Positions 31,887 to 40,869 of a stretch of DNA of 59,101 bases are shown one piece after another. Under the pieces are notes generated by a model. It was not told the DNA's origin and searched no databases. It saw only the letters and a program-made list of their open reading frames with translations. A program made the position numbers and the translations under genes. The DNA is taken from the NCBI GenBank assembly GCA_005804885.1, contig SYOX01000180.1, forward strand, positions 1 through 59,101, in the 5' to 3' direction. Within the stretch, counting starts at the first letter, position 1. Each line of letters begins with the position of its first letter. This stretch comes from Pseudomonadota bacterium (lineage in GTDB: Bacteria > Myxococcota_A > Bradymonadia > Bradymonadales > GCA-2716585).

Positions 31887-32847
31887 CCCGAGGCTCAGAT
31901 CCCCCCATCTCCCCTGGGGCGTGGTCCGGCCAGGATGCGCGAGGCGCCGGATCGGTGACCAGGGGCCGCGTGCAAGGGCGCGCGTTCGGGGCCGGGCGCC
32001 GTGGGGCGCGCGATGGGCTATCGCGGCCCTGGCGCTGACCCTCGGCGCGTGCGCCTTCGATCCCGGGCAGCCCTGGGGCGAGGTGGACTTCGAGGTCCAG
32101 GCCGCCTTCGCGCCGGAGGATCGCGCGACGCCGGATGGGCGGGTGGAGACCTCCCGAAGCACGCTCGTCCAGATCGATCGCCTTGAGCTGACCCTCGACA
32201 GCGTCAGCCTGTCGCTGGCCGCCTCCGAGGCTGCCGTCGGCTTTGACCCGGCCTCGCCGCCGCCCGGCTTCAGCCTGTGCCACAACGGCCATTGCCACAG
32301 CGCCGACGGGCGGCTGGTGCCTTTCGAAGACGTGGCGGCCGAGGCGGCCGTCGCCGCCGGGGTTGCCGCCGAGGTCGTCCAGGCCATCGAGGCCGCGCTG
32401 CCCTTGTCCACCACCCCGGTCGCGGCTCCGCTGGGGGACTGCTCGGGGGCCTGCCAGCTGGAGGAGCCCGGCGCGCTCAACGCCGTCAAGCTGCGCCTGG
32501 GGCGCGTCCTCTTCGAAGGGCGGGTCTTTGACGCGCTCGAAGGAGGCGCGCGGCGGCTGCCCGAGGAGGGCGTCGCGGTGCGCTTCAGCGTGCCGGTGGA
32601 CCTCGATCTGCGGGCGTCGGTCTCGGGCGAGGTGGGCAAGGACGACCCGATCGGGATCGAGGTGGCCGTGGACCTCAAGGTGCGCAGCCGCTTCTTCGAT
32701 GCCGTGGATTTCGTGGCGCTGGTGCAGGGGGTCGAGCCCGACGCCCAGGGCGTCGTTGATCTCTCCGCAGCAGGCCGCTCGGCGGTGTCAACGGGTATAG
32801 GACAACAATCGCAGGTCACCGTGACGGTGAAGAGAAGGACGCGATGA
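31870..32847 (+). CDS. Lipoprotein with CHNGHCH motif, zinc island
   Basis: 325 residues from the ATG at 31870, which has GAGGAGGT five bases upstream. A basic N-terminal stretch of about 45 residues precedes the hydrophobic segment WAIAALALTLGA-C, an unusually long n-region for a lipoprotein; no later in-frame start codon with a good site is visible. The mature part is mostly beta-type, with EVDFEVQAAF, VDLDLRASVSG and a Cys/His motif FSLCHNGHCHSADG that could bind zinc; two more Cys (DCSGACQL) follow. I do not recognise the family. It lies between znuA-like and the ATPase genes and is translationally coupled to both sides, so a part in zinc delivery is likely. Confidence 0.6.
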   Translation: MRWIIDPRLRSPHLPWGVVRPGCARRRIGDQGPRARARVRGRAPWGARWAIAALALTLGACAFDPGQPWGEVDFEVQAAFAPEDRATPDGRVETSRSTLVQIDRLELTLDSVSLSLAASEAAVGFDPASPPPGFSLCHNGHCHSADGRLVPFEDVAAEAAVAAGVAAEVVQAIEAALPLSTTPVAAPLGDCSGACQLEEPGALNAVKLRLGRVLFEGRVFDALEGGARRLPEEGVAVRFSVPVDLDLRASVSGEVGKDDPIGIEVAVDLKVRSRFFDAVDFVALVQGVEPDAQGVVDLSAAGRSAVSTGIGQQSQVTVTVKRRTR

Positions 32848-33395
32848 GGACTTCTGGCATGGGCAGGTGGCGGATCGTGAACGAAGGGGACGTAAAGAGG
32901 ACTTCCAGTGGGAACTGGCGGTGGATCGTGACTTTGGTGATGGTGCTGAGCGCGCAGGCGTGTGGTGACGAGGAGGCGCCGGCCGAGGGCGTCGAGGAGG
33001 GGCTCGACGCCGAGAGCTGCGAGCACATGGAGGAGGGGCCGGCGGTGCCCATCACCGCGGCGGCTGATCCCGCTGCGGCCCCTGACGCGACGGCGGAGCA
33101 CGCTCGGGTGGACATCGCCCTGGCGCCCGACGGCACCGGGATCGTGACCTACGCCGCCGGGGCCCCTGGGGATTACACCTTCTACTTCGACAAGCCCGTC
33201 GACCTGACGATCACCGCGCCGGACGGCTCGACCCTCGCTCTGGAGTCCTCCGCGCCCGTCGATCTCTGCGAGGCCGTGGCCGTCAAGCAGGTCTTCGAAC
33301 TGGCTCTCGGGCTCCACACCATTGCGATCGACGCCAGCGGGCAGGCCGAGGTGCGCATGGTGGTCGAGGCCACAGATGAGCACGAGGACGAATGA
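32844..33395 (+). CDS. Small lipoprotein, zinc island
   Basis: 183 residues, starting inside the previous stop (ATGA) and ending inside the next start (ATGA). A lipoprotein signal ends at VMVLSAQA-C. The mature protein begins acidic and then has SCEHMEEGPAVPITAAADP, continues with a beta-sandwich-like domain (VDIALAPDGTGIVTYAAGAPGD, DYTFYFDKPVDLTI) and ends with TDEHEDE. His, Cys and acid residues at both ends could hold metal. I have no named family for it. Its fixed place directly before the ATPase gene makes it part of the transport operon. Confidence 0.6.
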   Translation: MRTSGMGRWRIVNEGDVKRTSSGNWRWIVTLVMVLSAQACGDEEAPAEGVEEGLDAESCEHMEEGPAVPITAAADPAAAPDATAEHARVDIALAPDGTGIVTYAAGAPGDYTFYFDKPVDLTITAPDGSTLALESSAPVDLCEAVAVKQVFELALGLHTIAIDASGQAEVRMVVEATDEHEDE

Positions 33396-34279
33396 GCGCC
33401 TGGCCGATCAAGTCGGGGTCGGGTGCGCTCCAGGCGACGCCGACCTGCGGGCCGTCGGGGCAAGAGATCATGAGTGTGCTTGGATGCGAAGCGCAGGAGA
33501 AGTCGATGTTCGCCGAGGGTAGGGGAGGCGGAGAGCCGGTGTTGCTCGCCCTGGAGGGGCTGCGCGTCGGTTACAGGGGGCAGGCGCTCTTGCCGGCGAT
33601 CGATCTGGAGATCCGGGCCGGGGAGGTCTGGGCGTTGATCGGGGCCAACGGGAGCGGCAAGACGACCTTGATGAAGACGATCCTGGGCCTGATGCCGGCT
33701 GTCGGCGGGCGAGCCCGGTGGGGTGGGTCGGGGGTCAAGGTCGGTTACGTGCCCCAGCGATCGAGCTTTGCCTCGAACGTGCCGGCGCGGGTCGTGGACG
33801 TGGTTCGGGGAGGGGCCTGCCGGGGCTGGTCCTTCTTGAACCCGCTGCCCGATCGCGCGCGCGCCGAGGCCGTCGAGCGCGCGATGCGCGACGCGGGCGT
33901 CGAGGAGCTGGCCGGCCAGCAGTTCGGTCGCTTGAGCGAGGGCCAGAAGCAGCGGGCGCTGATGGCCCGCGCGCTGGCCTCGAACCCGGCGATCATGGCG
34001 CTGGATGAGCCCACCAGCGCCATGGACATGGCCTCGGAGCGCGCCGTCTTCGAACTGATCGACGCCCTGCGGCGTCGGCGTGCGCTCGGGGTGCTGCTCG
34101 TCAGCCACCACCTGTCGGTCACGGTGGCCTTTGCCACCCACGGGCTGCTGCTGGACCAGGAGGTCGGGCTGGTGATGGCCGGCGACATCCAGAGCGTCGC
34201 GGCCTCGGAGGCCTGTCAGGCGCGCTACGGGCGCCTGTTGCTGGAGTCGATCGCGGCTCGGGGAGGTCGCGGTGGGTGA
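33392..34279 (+). CDS. znuC: Zinc ABC transporter ATPase (ZnuC-like)
   Basis: 295 residues from the overlapping ATG at 33392; the ATG at 33506 has a better site (AGGAG six bases upstream) and gives the usual family length, so the true start is uncertain. Walker A is GANGSGKTT, the Q-loop VPQRSSF, the signature LSEGQKQR, Walker B IMALDEP, and the switch His is in LVSHHLS. It drives import of the metal delivered by the binding protein through the permease. The next gene starts eight bases before its end. Confidence 0.88.
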   Translation: MSAWPIKSGSGALQATPTCGPSGQEIMSVLGCEAQEKSMFAEGRGGGEPVLLALEGLRVGYRGQALLPAIDLEIRAGEVWALIGANGSGKTTLMKTILGLMPAVGGRARWGGSGVKVGYVPQRSSFASNVPARVVDVVRGGACRGWSFLNPLPDRARAEAVERAMRDAGVEELAGQQFGRLSEGQKQRALMARALASNPAIMALDEPTSAMDMASERAVFELIDALRRRRALGVLLVSHHLSVTVAFATHGLLLDQEVGLVMAGDIQSVAASEACQARYGRLLLESIAARGGRGG

Positions 34280-35150
34280 TCCGACGCTGTCACAGTTCAT
34301 CGAGGGCTGGCCGCTCTTTCGGGAGCCTGTGCTGGCCGCCGCGTGCGCCGGGGGGCTGCTCGGTGCGCTGGGCGTCTACGTCGTGCTGGGCCGGATGGTC
34401 TTCTTGAGCGCGGCGCTGTCGCAGTCCGCTGGCCTGGGCGTGGCCCTTGCCTTCTTCGCTCAGCTCCACCTGGCCGTGTCGCCCTCGATGGCTTCTCCCG
34501 CGCTCGGGGCCGCCCTGGTGACCTTCCTGGCGCTGGGGTTGATCATGCGCGATCGCAGCGTCGAGGGCCACCGCCGCGATGGCCTGCTCGGGCTGGTCTT
34601 CCTCGTCGGCTCAGGCGGGACGCTGATCGTGGGCACCCGGATCGTCCAGGAGGTCCAGGACATCCAGACCCTGCTCTTTGGCACCGCCGTGGCCGTCCTG
34701 CCTGAGGATCTGCGCGCGCTGGCGGTGCTGACGGCGCTCGTCGGCGCCGTGCACCTGATCGGCGCCCGTGGCTTCGTCGAGGTGGTCTTTGATCCGGACG
34801 GAGCCCGGGTGCGTGGGTTGCCCGTGGGCGGGCTCAGGGCTGCCCTGCTGGTGACCATGGCCGCCTCGGTCTCCCTGGTCACCCAGGTGCTCGGTGCGCT
34901 GCCCGCCTTCGCCTTCAGCGTCCTGCCCGCGCTGGCCGTGGTGCCGCTGGCCTCCAACGTCCCCAGGGCCATGCTGATGGCGGCGGTCGCGGGCGCCTCG
35001 ATGGGCGCGCTGGGCTACCTGATGGCCTTCTTCTACGATCTGCCCGTGGGTGCCTCGCAGGCCCTCGTCGGGGTCGCCATGGTCGGGCTCGGAGGTGGCC
35101 TCGGGCGAGCGATCGGTTGGGCCTTTGGCGTTGTCAGGTCGCGCCGGTGA
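34272..35150 (+). CDS. znuB: Zinc ABC transporter permease (ZnuB-like)
   Basis: 292 residues from the GTG at 34272, overlapping the ATPase by eight bases. It is an ABC-3 family permease with about eight membrane segments: REPVLAAACAGGLLGALGVYVVLGR, MVFLSAALSQSAGLGVAL, and FAFSVLPALAVVPLASN. The SAALSQSAGLGV motif matches the S-x-A-[LI]-[SA]-H/Q-x-x-[GL] region of the family, with Gln where many have His. It forms the inner-membrane path for the metal. Confidence 0.88.
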   Translation: MGDPTLSQFIEGWPLFREPVLAAACAGGLLGALGVYVVLGRMVFLSAALSQSAGLGVALAFFAQLHLAVSPSMASPALGAALVTFLALGLIMRDRSVEGHRRDGLLGLVFLVGSGGTLIVGTRIVQEVQDIQTLLFGTAVAVLPEDLRALAVLTALVGAVHLIGARGFVEVVFDPDGARVRGLPVGGLRAALLVTMAASVSLVTQVLGALPAFAFSVLPALAVVPLASNVPRAMLMAAVAGASMGALGYLMAFFYDLPVGASQALVGVAMVGLGGGLGRAIGWAFGVVRSRR

Positions 35151-35258
35151 TCGCCGGCTGATCCGGCGCGCCTGTCGACGCTGTGGGCCCGTGGGGACGC
35201 CAGCCATCCAGACGGCCATCGTCGGCCTCAACAGCCAGGATGCCCATCAGGCGCAAGT

Positions 35259-35345
35259 GTGCGCGCGCTCGGGATCGTCGTCCTGATTCTGATCGTCGTG
35301 CTCCTGCACCTGACCGGCCTCGGGGGTCATGCCGTCCACGGTTGA
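35259..35345 (+). CDS. Candidate 28-residue membrane peptide after znuB
   Basis: A GTG-started frame from 35259 to the TGA at 35343-35345 codes for a hydrophobic helix (LGIVVLILIVVLLHL) followed by TGLGGHAVHG. The HLTG-x2-G-H end resembles tiny membrane peptides I know near metal-transport genes in other high-GC bacteria. The ribosome-binding site is weak (AGG seven bases upstream). It is the only plausible gene in the 305-base gap 35151-35455; the rest of that gap shows nothing I can name. The two late His could touch zinc. Confidence 0.4.
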   Translation: MRALGIVVLILIVVLLHLTGLGGHAVHG

Positions 35346-35455
35346 CGCGGTCGCGGCCGTGGCTGGGTGGTCTTCAGGAGCCCCAGGCGGTCTCGCTGAT
35401 CGGGTGGAGCGGGTGGTGTGGGCGAACCGGATCGGGGGGAGCAGGCTGGAGAGCC

Positions 35456-35650
35456 TCAGTGGGTGGGGATGATGCGCTCAAGGGCCTTGGGGCTGCCGTC
35501 GAAGTCTTCGAGGACGACCCAGTACATGCCGCTGGGGGCGTCCTGGCGCCAGACTCGGACGGGGATCATGGCCTTGCCGGTGATGGGGCAGAGCTTCTGG
35601 GCCTTCTTGGTGCCCTTCTTCGAGATCTTTGCAGGTCGTTTGGTAGCCAT
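35456..35650 (-). CDS. Small basic protein of unknown function
   Basis: 64 residues. The first 20 are very Lys-rich (ATKRPAKISKKGTKKAQK); then comes LCPITGKAMIPVRVW, PSGMYWVVLEDFDGSP and a short helix. A single CP-x-TGK loop and the MYWVV strand give it a compact look, perhaps a nucleic-acid-binding or ribosome-associated protein, but that is a guess. TGTCGCCCACA occurs about 40 bases upstream of its start. Confidence 0.6.
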   Translation of the reverse strand: MATKRPAKISKKGTKKAQKLCPITGKAMIPVRVWRQDAPSGMYWVVLEDFDGSPKALERIIPTH

Positions 35651-35840
35651 TTTGTCACTCCATCACAGAAGAATAGGTTCAAGGGGCTGTCGCCCACAGG
35701 CCATCTATTGCGCGCTTCGGTCGTGTCCAGCACAGAGATCACGAACCGGGGCGGATCTGATAGCAGACAAGAGGCCGTGGAGGCAAGTCCGACGCGAATA
35801 ATTGATCGTTGGGAGGGGGAGGGCGGGAGTGACAGGGGCC

Positions 35841-37151
35841 TCAGAGGGTCCATGCGGCGACGCCGGCGCCGACCAGGGCGATGACGCCGACGGAGCCCAG
35901 GACGCGGACGCCGAGTGCGCGCCCGCCGAGGGAGAGGGCGAGGAGGCCCTTGGAGACGGTGTTGGCGATGGAGGCGATGGTGATGGTGATGACGGCGGTG
36001 CGGGGGTCCAGGGGGTCGATCTCGCTGCGGGAGAGCTGTGCGACGGAGAGGGTGATGGCGTCGACGTCGGTCAAGCCGGTCAGCAGGCCCGAGAGGTAGA
36101 GGCCGCGGTCGCCGAAGAGGGTCTGGGCGAGGTGGGCGATGAGCTGGACGAGGGCGAAGAGCGCGCCGAACTTGAAGGCCTGGCTCAGTTCGAAGGGGTT
36201 GGAGAGCTTGACCTCCTGGTCGGTGTGGCTGGCGTCGCGGCGCCGCTGTGACCACGCGAGGAGCCCGCAGATCAGCAGGCCGCAGATCCCCATGGCGCCG
36301 ATGGGCGCGGCGACCGCGGTGAGCAGCGCGGGTGCGACGGTGGCGACCTCGATGATGACTCTGAAGAACATGGTGGTGGAGGCCACGAGGATGGCGATGG
36401 TGCAGGTGTCCACGAGCGCGGGGGTCTCTCTGGCGCGGCCGGCGAAGCTCAGGGTGACGGCGGTCGAGGAGGCGAGGCCGCCGAGGAAGGCGGTCAGGCC
36501 GAGGCCTTTGCGGGCTGAGAGGAGCTTGCTGGCGAGGTAGCCGGTGAAGGAGATGCCGGCGATGAGGACGACCATCCACCCGACGCGCGAGGGGTTGATC
36601 AGGGCGATGTTCCATTGATCGAGGTTCGTCCAGCGGGGGATGAGGTCCGGAGGGATGGAGATCGTCCAGGTGGTCGTGGGCAGCAGGGGAAGGACGACGA
36701 AGGCGATGAGGAGGAACTTGAGGGTGGCGGCGACGTCCTCGGGGTTGATGTTGCGGATCGCCTTGTGGAGCGCGTTCTTGAGGGCGAGGATGACGGTGAC
36801 GGCGATGGCCAGCGCGAAGGAGAGGCCGAGGTGGCCGGTGGCGGCCAGGACGCCGAGCAGGAAGGTCACCAGGGCGGCGCTCTCGCCGGTGAGGCCGAGG
36901 TCGCCCTTGGAGGACCGCTGGAAATAGTAGATGGCGAGCCAGATGACGAGGCCGATGAAGGCGAAGCCGACGATCCACGGCCCGAGGTGTGGGGACAGGG
37001 TCCAGCTCAGCGCGCCGATCAGGGCGATCAGGGGGAAGGTGCGCACGCCGCCGAAGTCGCCCTCGTCGCCGACGCGCTCGCGCTCAAGCCCGATGAGCAC
37101 TCCGCAGGCGAGCGCCACCCCGAATCCCGCAGCTTGTGTCAGATCGTTCAT
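35841..37151 (-). CDS. MgtC/SapB-like membrane protein with DUF4010
   Basis: 436 residues from the ATG at 37151, which has GGGAGGGC upstream; an earlier ATG at 37187 lacks one. The first 130 residues are the MgtC/SapB domain: FGVALACGVLIGLERERVGDE, then GGVRTFPLIALIGAL. The remainder is the DUF4010 region with about eight more membrane segments (GISFTGYLASKLLSARKGL, FLGGLASSTAVTLSFA, GLTDVDAITLSVAQL). Members occur in many proteobacteria; the transported substrate is not settled. No operon partner is evident. Confidence 0.85.
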   Translation of the reverse strand: MNDLTQAAGFGVALACGVLIGLERERVGDEGDFGGVRTFPLIALIGALSWTLSPHLGPWIVGFAFIGLVIWLAIYYFQRSSKGDLGLTGESAALVTFLLGVLAATGHLGLSFALAIAVTVILALKNALHKAIRNINPEDVAATLKFLLIAFVVLPLLPTTTWTISIPPDLIPRWTNLDQWNIALINPSRVGWMVVLIAGISFTGYLASKLLSARKGLGLTAFLGGLASSTAVTLSFAGRARETPALVDTCTIAILVASTTMFFRVIIEVATVAPALLTAVAAPIGAMGICGLLICGLLAWSQRRRDASHTDQEVKLSNPFELSQAFKFGALFALVQLIAHLAQTLFGDRGLYLSGLLTGLTDVDAITLSVAQLSRSEIDPLDPRTAVITITIASIANTVSKGLLALSLGGRALGVRVLGSVGVIALVGAGVAAWTL

Positions 37152-37261
37152 CGACGCCCTCCCGAGATCAAGCGCTCGGGCCATCATGGCTCAGCGGGTC
37201 GGGGTCATCAAGGGTGTGCGTTCTTGCCGCACCTTGGGGAGCCTGTTACACCCGATCGGTG

Positions 37262-39787
37262 ATGGACATGATCGAAGTCTACAAGTTCGGCGGGACGAGC
37301 GTGGGGTCCTCCGATCGGATGCTGGCGGTAGCCAGGCTGATCCAGGAGCAGGGGCCTTCGGGGGGGCGCCTGGTGGTCGTGGCCTCGGCGATGTCCGGGG
37401 TCACCGACGCGCTGGTGCGGGCCTGCGCGCTGGTGGTCGAGGGCCAATGGCGAGGCGCGCGGGAGGAGCTGGAGGCGATCGGGGCGCGCCATGAGGAGGC
37501 GCTGGTCGCGCTGGCGACGGCCGAGGACCCGGAGCCTGTCCGGGGCGCGCTGGCGGAGCAGCTCCGTGAGGTCGCCGAGGTGCTGCGGGCCAGCGCCAGC
37601 TTGCGGGAGTTGAGCCCGAGGGCGCGGGACAAGGTGCTGGCGCTGGGCGAGAAGCTCTCGGCGCGGCTGGTGGCGGTGGCGTGCCGCAGGGCGGGGCTGG
37701 ACGCCGTGGCGATGGACGCGGACGTCTTTCTGGAGACCGACGACGGGCACGGGGAGGCCAACCCGCTGCCGGACGTGGCGGATCGGACGATCCGGGCGGC
37801 GCTGCTGCCCGCGCTGGAGCGCGGTGCGCTGCCGATCGTGACGGGGTTCTGCGGGATCGCGCCGGACGGCTCGACGACGACGCTGGGGCGCGGCGGCTCG
37901 GACCTGTCGGCGACGGTGGTGGCGGCGGCGCTCGGCGCGGTCAAGGTGACGCTCTGGTCCGACGTCGATGGGGTCTTCAGCGCCAACCCGAAGGTGGTCC
38001 CCGGGGCGCGGGTGATCCGGCAGCTCAACTTCCGCGAGGCGGCCGAGATGTCCTTCTACGGCGCCAAGGTGCTGCACCAGCGCACGATGATCCCGGTGAC
38101 GGGGCTGGGGATCCCGGTGTGGTCGCGCAACTCCATGCGCCCGGAGGCGCCGGGGACGGTGATCGACGGTCGCTTTACGCCGGGCTCGCACCCGGTCAAG
38201 GCGATCAGCGCCGTCGGGGGTCATTGCCTGCTGTCGATCGAGGGCAAGGGGATGTCGGGGGTGCCTGGGGTGGCGGCGCGGGTCTTCGGGGCGCTGGCGG
38301 CGCGCCAGATCAGCGTGACGATGATCAGCCAGTCGAGCTCGGAGGCGTCGATCTGCCTGGCGATCCCGGAGGGGGACGCCGAGAGGGCCGAGGTGGCGCT
38401 CAAGCGCGAGTTCAGGGCGGATCTGAGCCGGGGGCAGGTCGAGGAGATCGCGTCGCGGCCGGGGGTGGGGCTGGTGGCGGCGGTCGGGCTCGGGATGGCC
38501 AACACGCCGGGGGTGGCCGCGCGGCTGATGTCGGCGCTGGGCGAGGCCGGGATCAGCATCCTGGCCATCGCGCAGGGCTCCTCGGAGTTGAACATCTCGG
38601 TGGCCGTCGATCAGCGCCAGGCCGACGCGGCCGTGCGGGCGATCCACGAGGCCTTCGGGCTGAGCCGGATGGACACGGGGGAGGACGGCGCGGGTGCGCT
38701 GGATCTGCTCTTGATCGGGTGCGGCAGCGTCGCCGAGGCGCTGGTGGGGTTGCTCGACGAGCGTCGGTCCTTCGAGCGCTTCGGGCTGTCTGCGCGGGTG
38801 GTGGCGGTGTGCGATCGCTCGGGCTTCGTGCTGTCGCCGCGGGGGATGGAGCGCGAGGCGCTGTCGGGGATCCTGGCGGGCAAGAGGTCGGGGCGCCCGG
38901 TGTCGTCCTGGGCGGGGGCGTCCGAGGGCGGGCCGCTGGAGATGGTCGAGGCCGCGCTCGGCTGGCGCCTGTCCAGGCCGGTGCTGGTGGACGTGTCGGA
39001 CGCCGACGGGGTGGAGGCGGCCTTCGAGGCGGCGCTGCGGGGCGGCTGCGACGTGGTGACGGCGAACAAGAAGCCGCTGGCCGGGCGGCTGTCGAGCTTC
39101 GAGGCCTTGCTGGGGGCCGCGGAGGCCTCGGGCCGCTTGATCAAGGCGGAGGCGACGGTCGGCGCGGGGCTGCCGATCGTGGACACGCTGGAGATGTTGC
39201 TGGCGACCGGGGATCGCCTGCGCCGGGCGGAGGGGTGTTTTTCGGGGACGCTGGGCTTCGTGATGGCGGGCCTGGAGGCCGGCGAGCGCTTCTCGGCGGT
39301 GGTGGCCGAGGCGGCGCGGCGGGGTTATACGGAGCCTGACCCGGTCGCGGATCTGTCGGGCGTGGACGTGGGGCGCAAGGCGGTCATCCTGGGTCGGCTC
39401 AGCGGGCTGGTGCGCTCGGACGCCCCGATAGAGCTCGTGGGGCTGGTGCCGCTTCAGTGGGCCGGCCTGGGGCTCGCGGCGCTGATCGAGCGCCTGGAGG
39501 GGCTCGACGACGACATGGCGGCCCGCGTCGAGGCGGCCAGGTCGCGCGGCGAGGTGCTGCGCTACGTGGCGCGGGTCGAGCCGGGGCGGATCGAGGTCGG
39601 GCCACGCAGCGTGGCGGCGGGCTCTCCGGCGGGGATGCTCCAGGGGACGGACAACATGGTCGTTTTTGGCTCGGAGCGCTACGCGGCGCGGCCCTTGGTG
39701 ATCACGGGGCCGGGGGCCGGCGTGGAGGTGACCGCGATGGGGGTGCTGGGCGACATCCTGCGGGTGGCCGCGGAGCGGCGGCTGTGA
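37262..39787 (+). CDS. thrA: Bifunctional aspartate kinase / homoserine dehydrogenase
   Basis: 841 residues from the ATG at 37262 (an ATG at 37268 is equally possible; the frame opens earlier but without family similarity). Residues 1-290 are aspartate kinase (VYKFGGTSVGSSDRM, then TTTLGRGGSDLSA). Two ACT domains follow at about 320-465 (GVPGVAARVFGAL; NTPGVAARLMSAL), the usual site of threonine feedback control. From 470 on it is homoserine dehydrogenase: LLLIGCGSVAEAL, DVVTANKKPLA, and KAEATVGAGLPIVDTL. It catalyses the first and third steps of the threonine branch. The kinase stop overlaps the next start as GTGA. Confidence 0.95.
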   Translation: MDMIEVYKFGGTSVGSSDRMLAVARLIQEQGPSGGRLVVVASAMSGVTDALVRACALVVEGQWRGAREELEAIGARHEEALVALATAEDPEPVRGALAEQLREVAEVLRASASLRELSPRARDKVLALGEKLSARLVAVACRRAGLDAVAMDADVFLETDDGHGEANPLPDVADRTIRAALLPALERGALPIVTGFCGIAPDGSTTTLGRGGSDLSATVVAAALGAVKVTLWSDVDGVFSANPKVVPGARVIRQLNFREAAEMSFYGAKVLHQRTMIPVTGLGIPVWSRNSMRPEAPGTVIDGRFTPGSHPVKAISAVGGHCLLSIEGKGMSGVPGVAARVFGALAARQISVTMISQSSSEASICLAIPEGDAERAEVALKREFRADLSRGQVEEIASRPGVGLVAAVGLGMANTPGVAARLMSALGEAGISILAIAQGSSELNISVAVDQRQADAAVRAIHEAFGLSRMDTGEDGAGALDLLLIGCGSVAEALVGLLDERRSFERFGLSARVVAVCDRSGFVLSPRGMEREALSGILAGKRSGRPVSSWAGASEGGPLEMVEAALGWRLSRPVLVDVSDADGVEAAFEAALRGGCDVVTANKKPLAGRLSSFEALLGAAEASGRLIKAEATVGAGLPIVDTLEMLLATGDRLRRAEGCFSGTLGFVMAGLEAGERFSAVVAEAARRGYTEPDPVADLSGVDVGRKAVILGRLSGLVRSDAPIELVGLVPLQWAGLGLAALIERLEGLDDDMAARVEAARSRGEVLRYVARVEPGRIEVGPRSVAAGSPAGMLQGTDNMVVFGSERYAARPLVITGPGAGVEVTAMGVLGDILRVAAERRL

Positions 39788-40719
39788 GGGGCGATGGGGC
39801 GCAGGTGTCGGTCTTCGCGCCGGCGACGGTGGCCAACCTCGGGCCGGGCTTTGACGTGCTCGGGCTGGCGCTGGGAGGCCTCGGCGACGTCGTCACGGCG
39901 CGGATCGGCGGCGCAGTCGGGGTTCGGATCGCGGGCGTCGAGGGCGACGGCGGCGCCCTGCCGCGCGAGGCGCACCTGAACACGGCGGGGATCGCGGCGA
40001 TCGAGACGCTCAAGAGGGCGGGGGTGGAGGCGCGGATCGAGCTGACGATCGCCAAGGGGATGCCGATGGGGTCGGGGCTGGGCAGCTCGGCGGCCTCGGC
40101 GGCGGCGGCGGCGATGGCCGTCAACCTGCTCGTCGGGTCGCCCCTGCGCAAGGTCGATCTGGTGGCGGCCTGCGTCGAGGCCGAGGCCGCGGTCTCGGGT
40201 CGCCACGCCGACAACGTCGCGCCGGCCATTCTCGGCGGGCTGGTGCTCGTGCGCCAGCTCGACCCCCTGGATCTGATCCGCCTGCCTGTGCCCGAGGGGC
40301 TTCAGGTCGTGGTCGTCACCCCGGACTTCGAATTGCCCACCCGGCTCGCCCGCGCGGCGCTGCCCCGGGAGGTGCCGCTCGGGGCGATGGTCCGCAGCGT
40401 CGCCAACACGGCCGCGCTCGTCTCGGCCTGCCACTCCAACGACCTCTCCCTGCTGGGCCGCTGCGTCGTCGACGAGGTCGCCACGCCCGTGCGCGCGGCG
40501 CTGATCCCCGGGGCCGCCGCGGTCATGGAGGCGGCGCAGGCCGCCGGCGCGCTGGGCAGCTCGATCAGCGGGTCGGGGCCGTCGATCTTCGCGCTGTGCC
40601 GCTCGCCGCGCAGCGCCGGCGAGGTGGCCGAGGCGATGCGGAGGGCCTTCGAGGCCGCGGGGCTCGGCAGCCGCGTCCACGCGTGCGCGGCCGACTGCCC
40701 CGGGGCGCGCCAGATCTGA
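39784..40719 (+). CDS. thrB: Homoserine kinase
   Basis: 311 residues from the GTG at 39784, which overlaps the thrA stop (GTGA); the longer open frame upstream is a thrA shadow. GHMP kinase features are complete: SVFAPATVANLGPGFDVLGLAL at the start, the phosphate loop PMGSGLGSSAASAAAAA, and SGSGPSIFALC near the end. It phosphorylates homoserine for threonine synthase. With thrA it is one translation unit; thrC follows 150 bases later. Confidence 0.95.
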   Translation: MRGDGAQVSVFAPATVANLGPGFDVLGLALGGLGDVVTARIGGAVGVRIAGVEGDGGALPREAHLNTAGIAAIETLKRAGVEARIELTIAKGMPMGSGLGSSAASAAAAAMAVNLLVGSPLRKVDLVAACVEAEAAVSGRHADNVAPAILGGLVLVRQLDPLDLIRLPVPEGLQVVVVTPDFELPTRLARAALPREVPLGAMVRSVANTAALVSACHSNDLSLLGRCVVDEVATPVRAALIPGAAAVMEAAQAAGALGSSISGSGPSIFALCRSPRSAGEVAEAMRRAFEAAGLGSRVHACAADCPGARQI

Positions 40720-40760
40720 GCTTCACGGCGATGGCGCACCCTCGCATGTGTGTGCAACGT

Positions 40761-40785
40761 GTTGATTTTAATGTTTTATTTTGTT
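40761..40785. other. AT-rich patch between thrB and thrC
   Basis: GTTGATTTTAATGTTTTATT sits in otherwise GC-rich DNA in the 150-base gap. TTGATTTTAA (40762-40771) recurs at 58846-58855. It could mark a promoter or a transcript end; neither is proven. Confidence 0.35.
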
Positions 40786-40869
40786 GGGTGGCGTCGATCG
40801 GGCGCGCGGCGCGTCGAGGTGGAGGGTGCTTGAAGGTCAGCGGCCTCTCGGGGGGCCTGGAGGGCGCGG

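Noticed and set aside
30804..33383. An 859-codon minus-strand frame across the zinc genes.
   Set aside because: It crosses four recognised plus-strand genes that are coupled by start-stop overlaps, and has no family features.
37152..37261. Possible riboswitch or attenuator before thrA.
   Set aside because: The gap is only 110 bases and I find no leader peptide rich in Thr/Ile and no convincing paired hairpins.
39457..39783. A longer start for homoserine kinase inside thrA.
   Set aside because: The extra residues lie wholly within the thrA coding region in another frame, while GTG 39784 overlaps the thrA stop and gives the family N-terminus.
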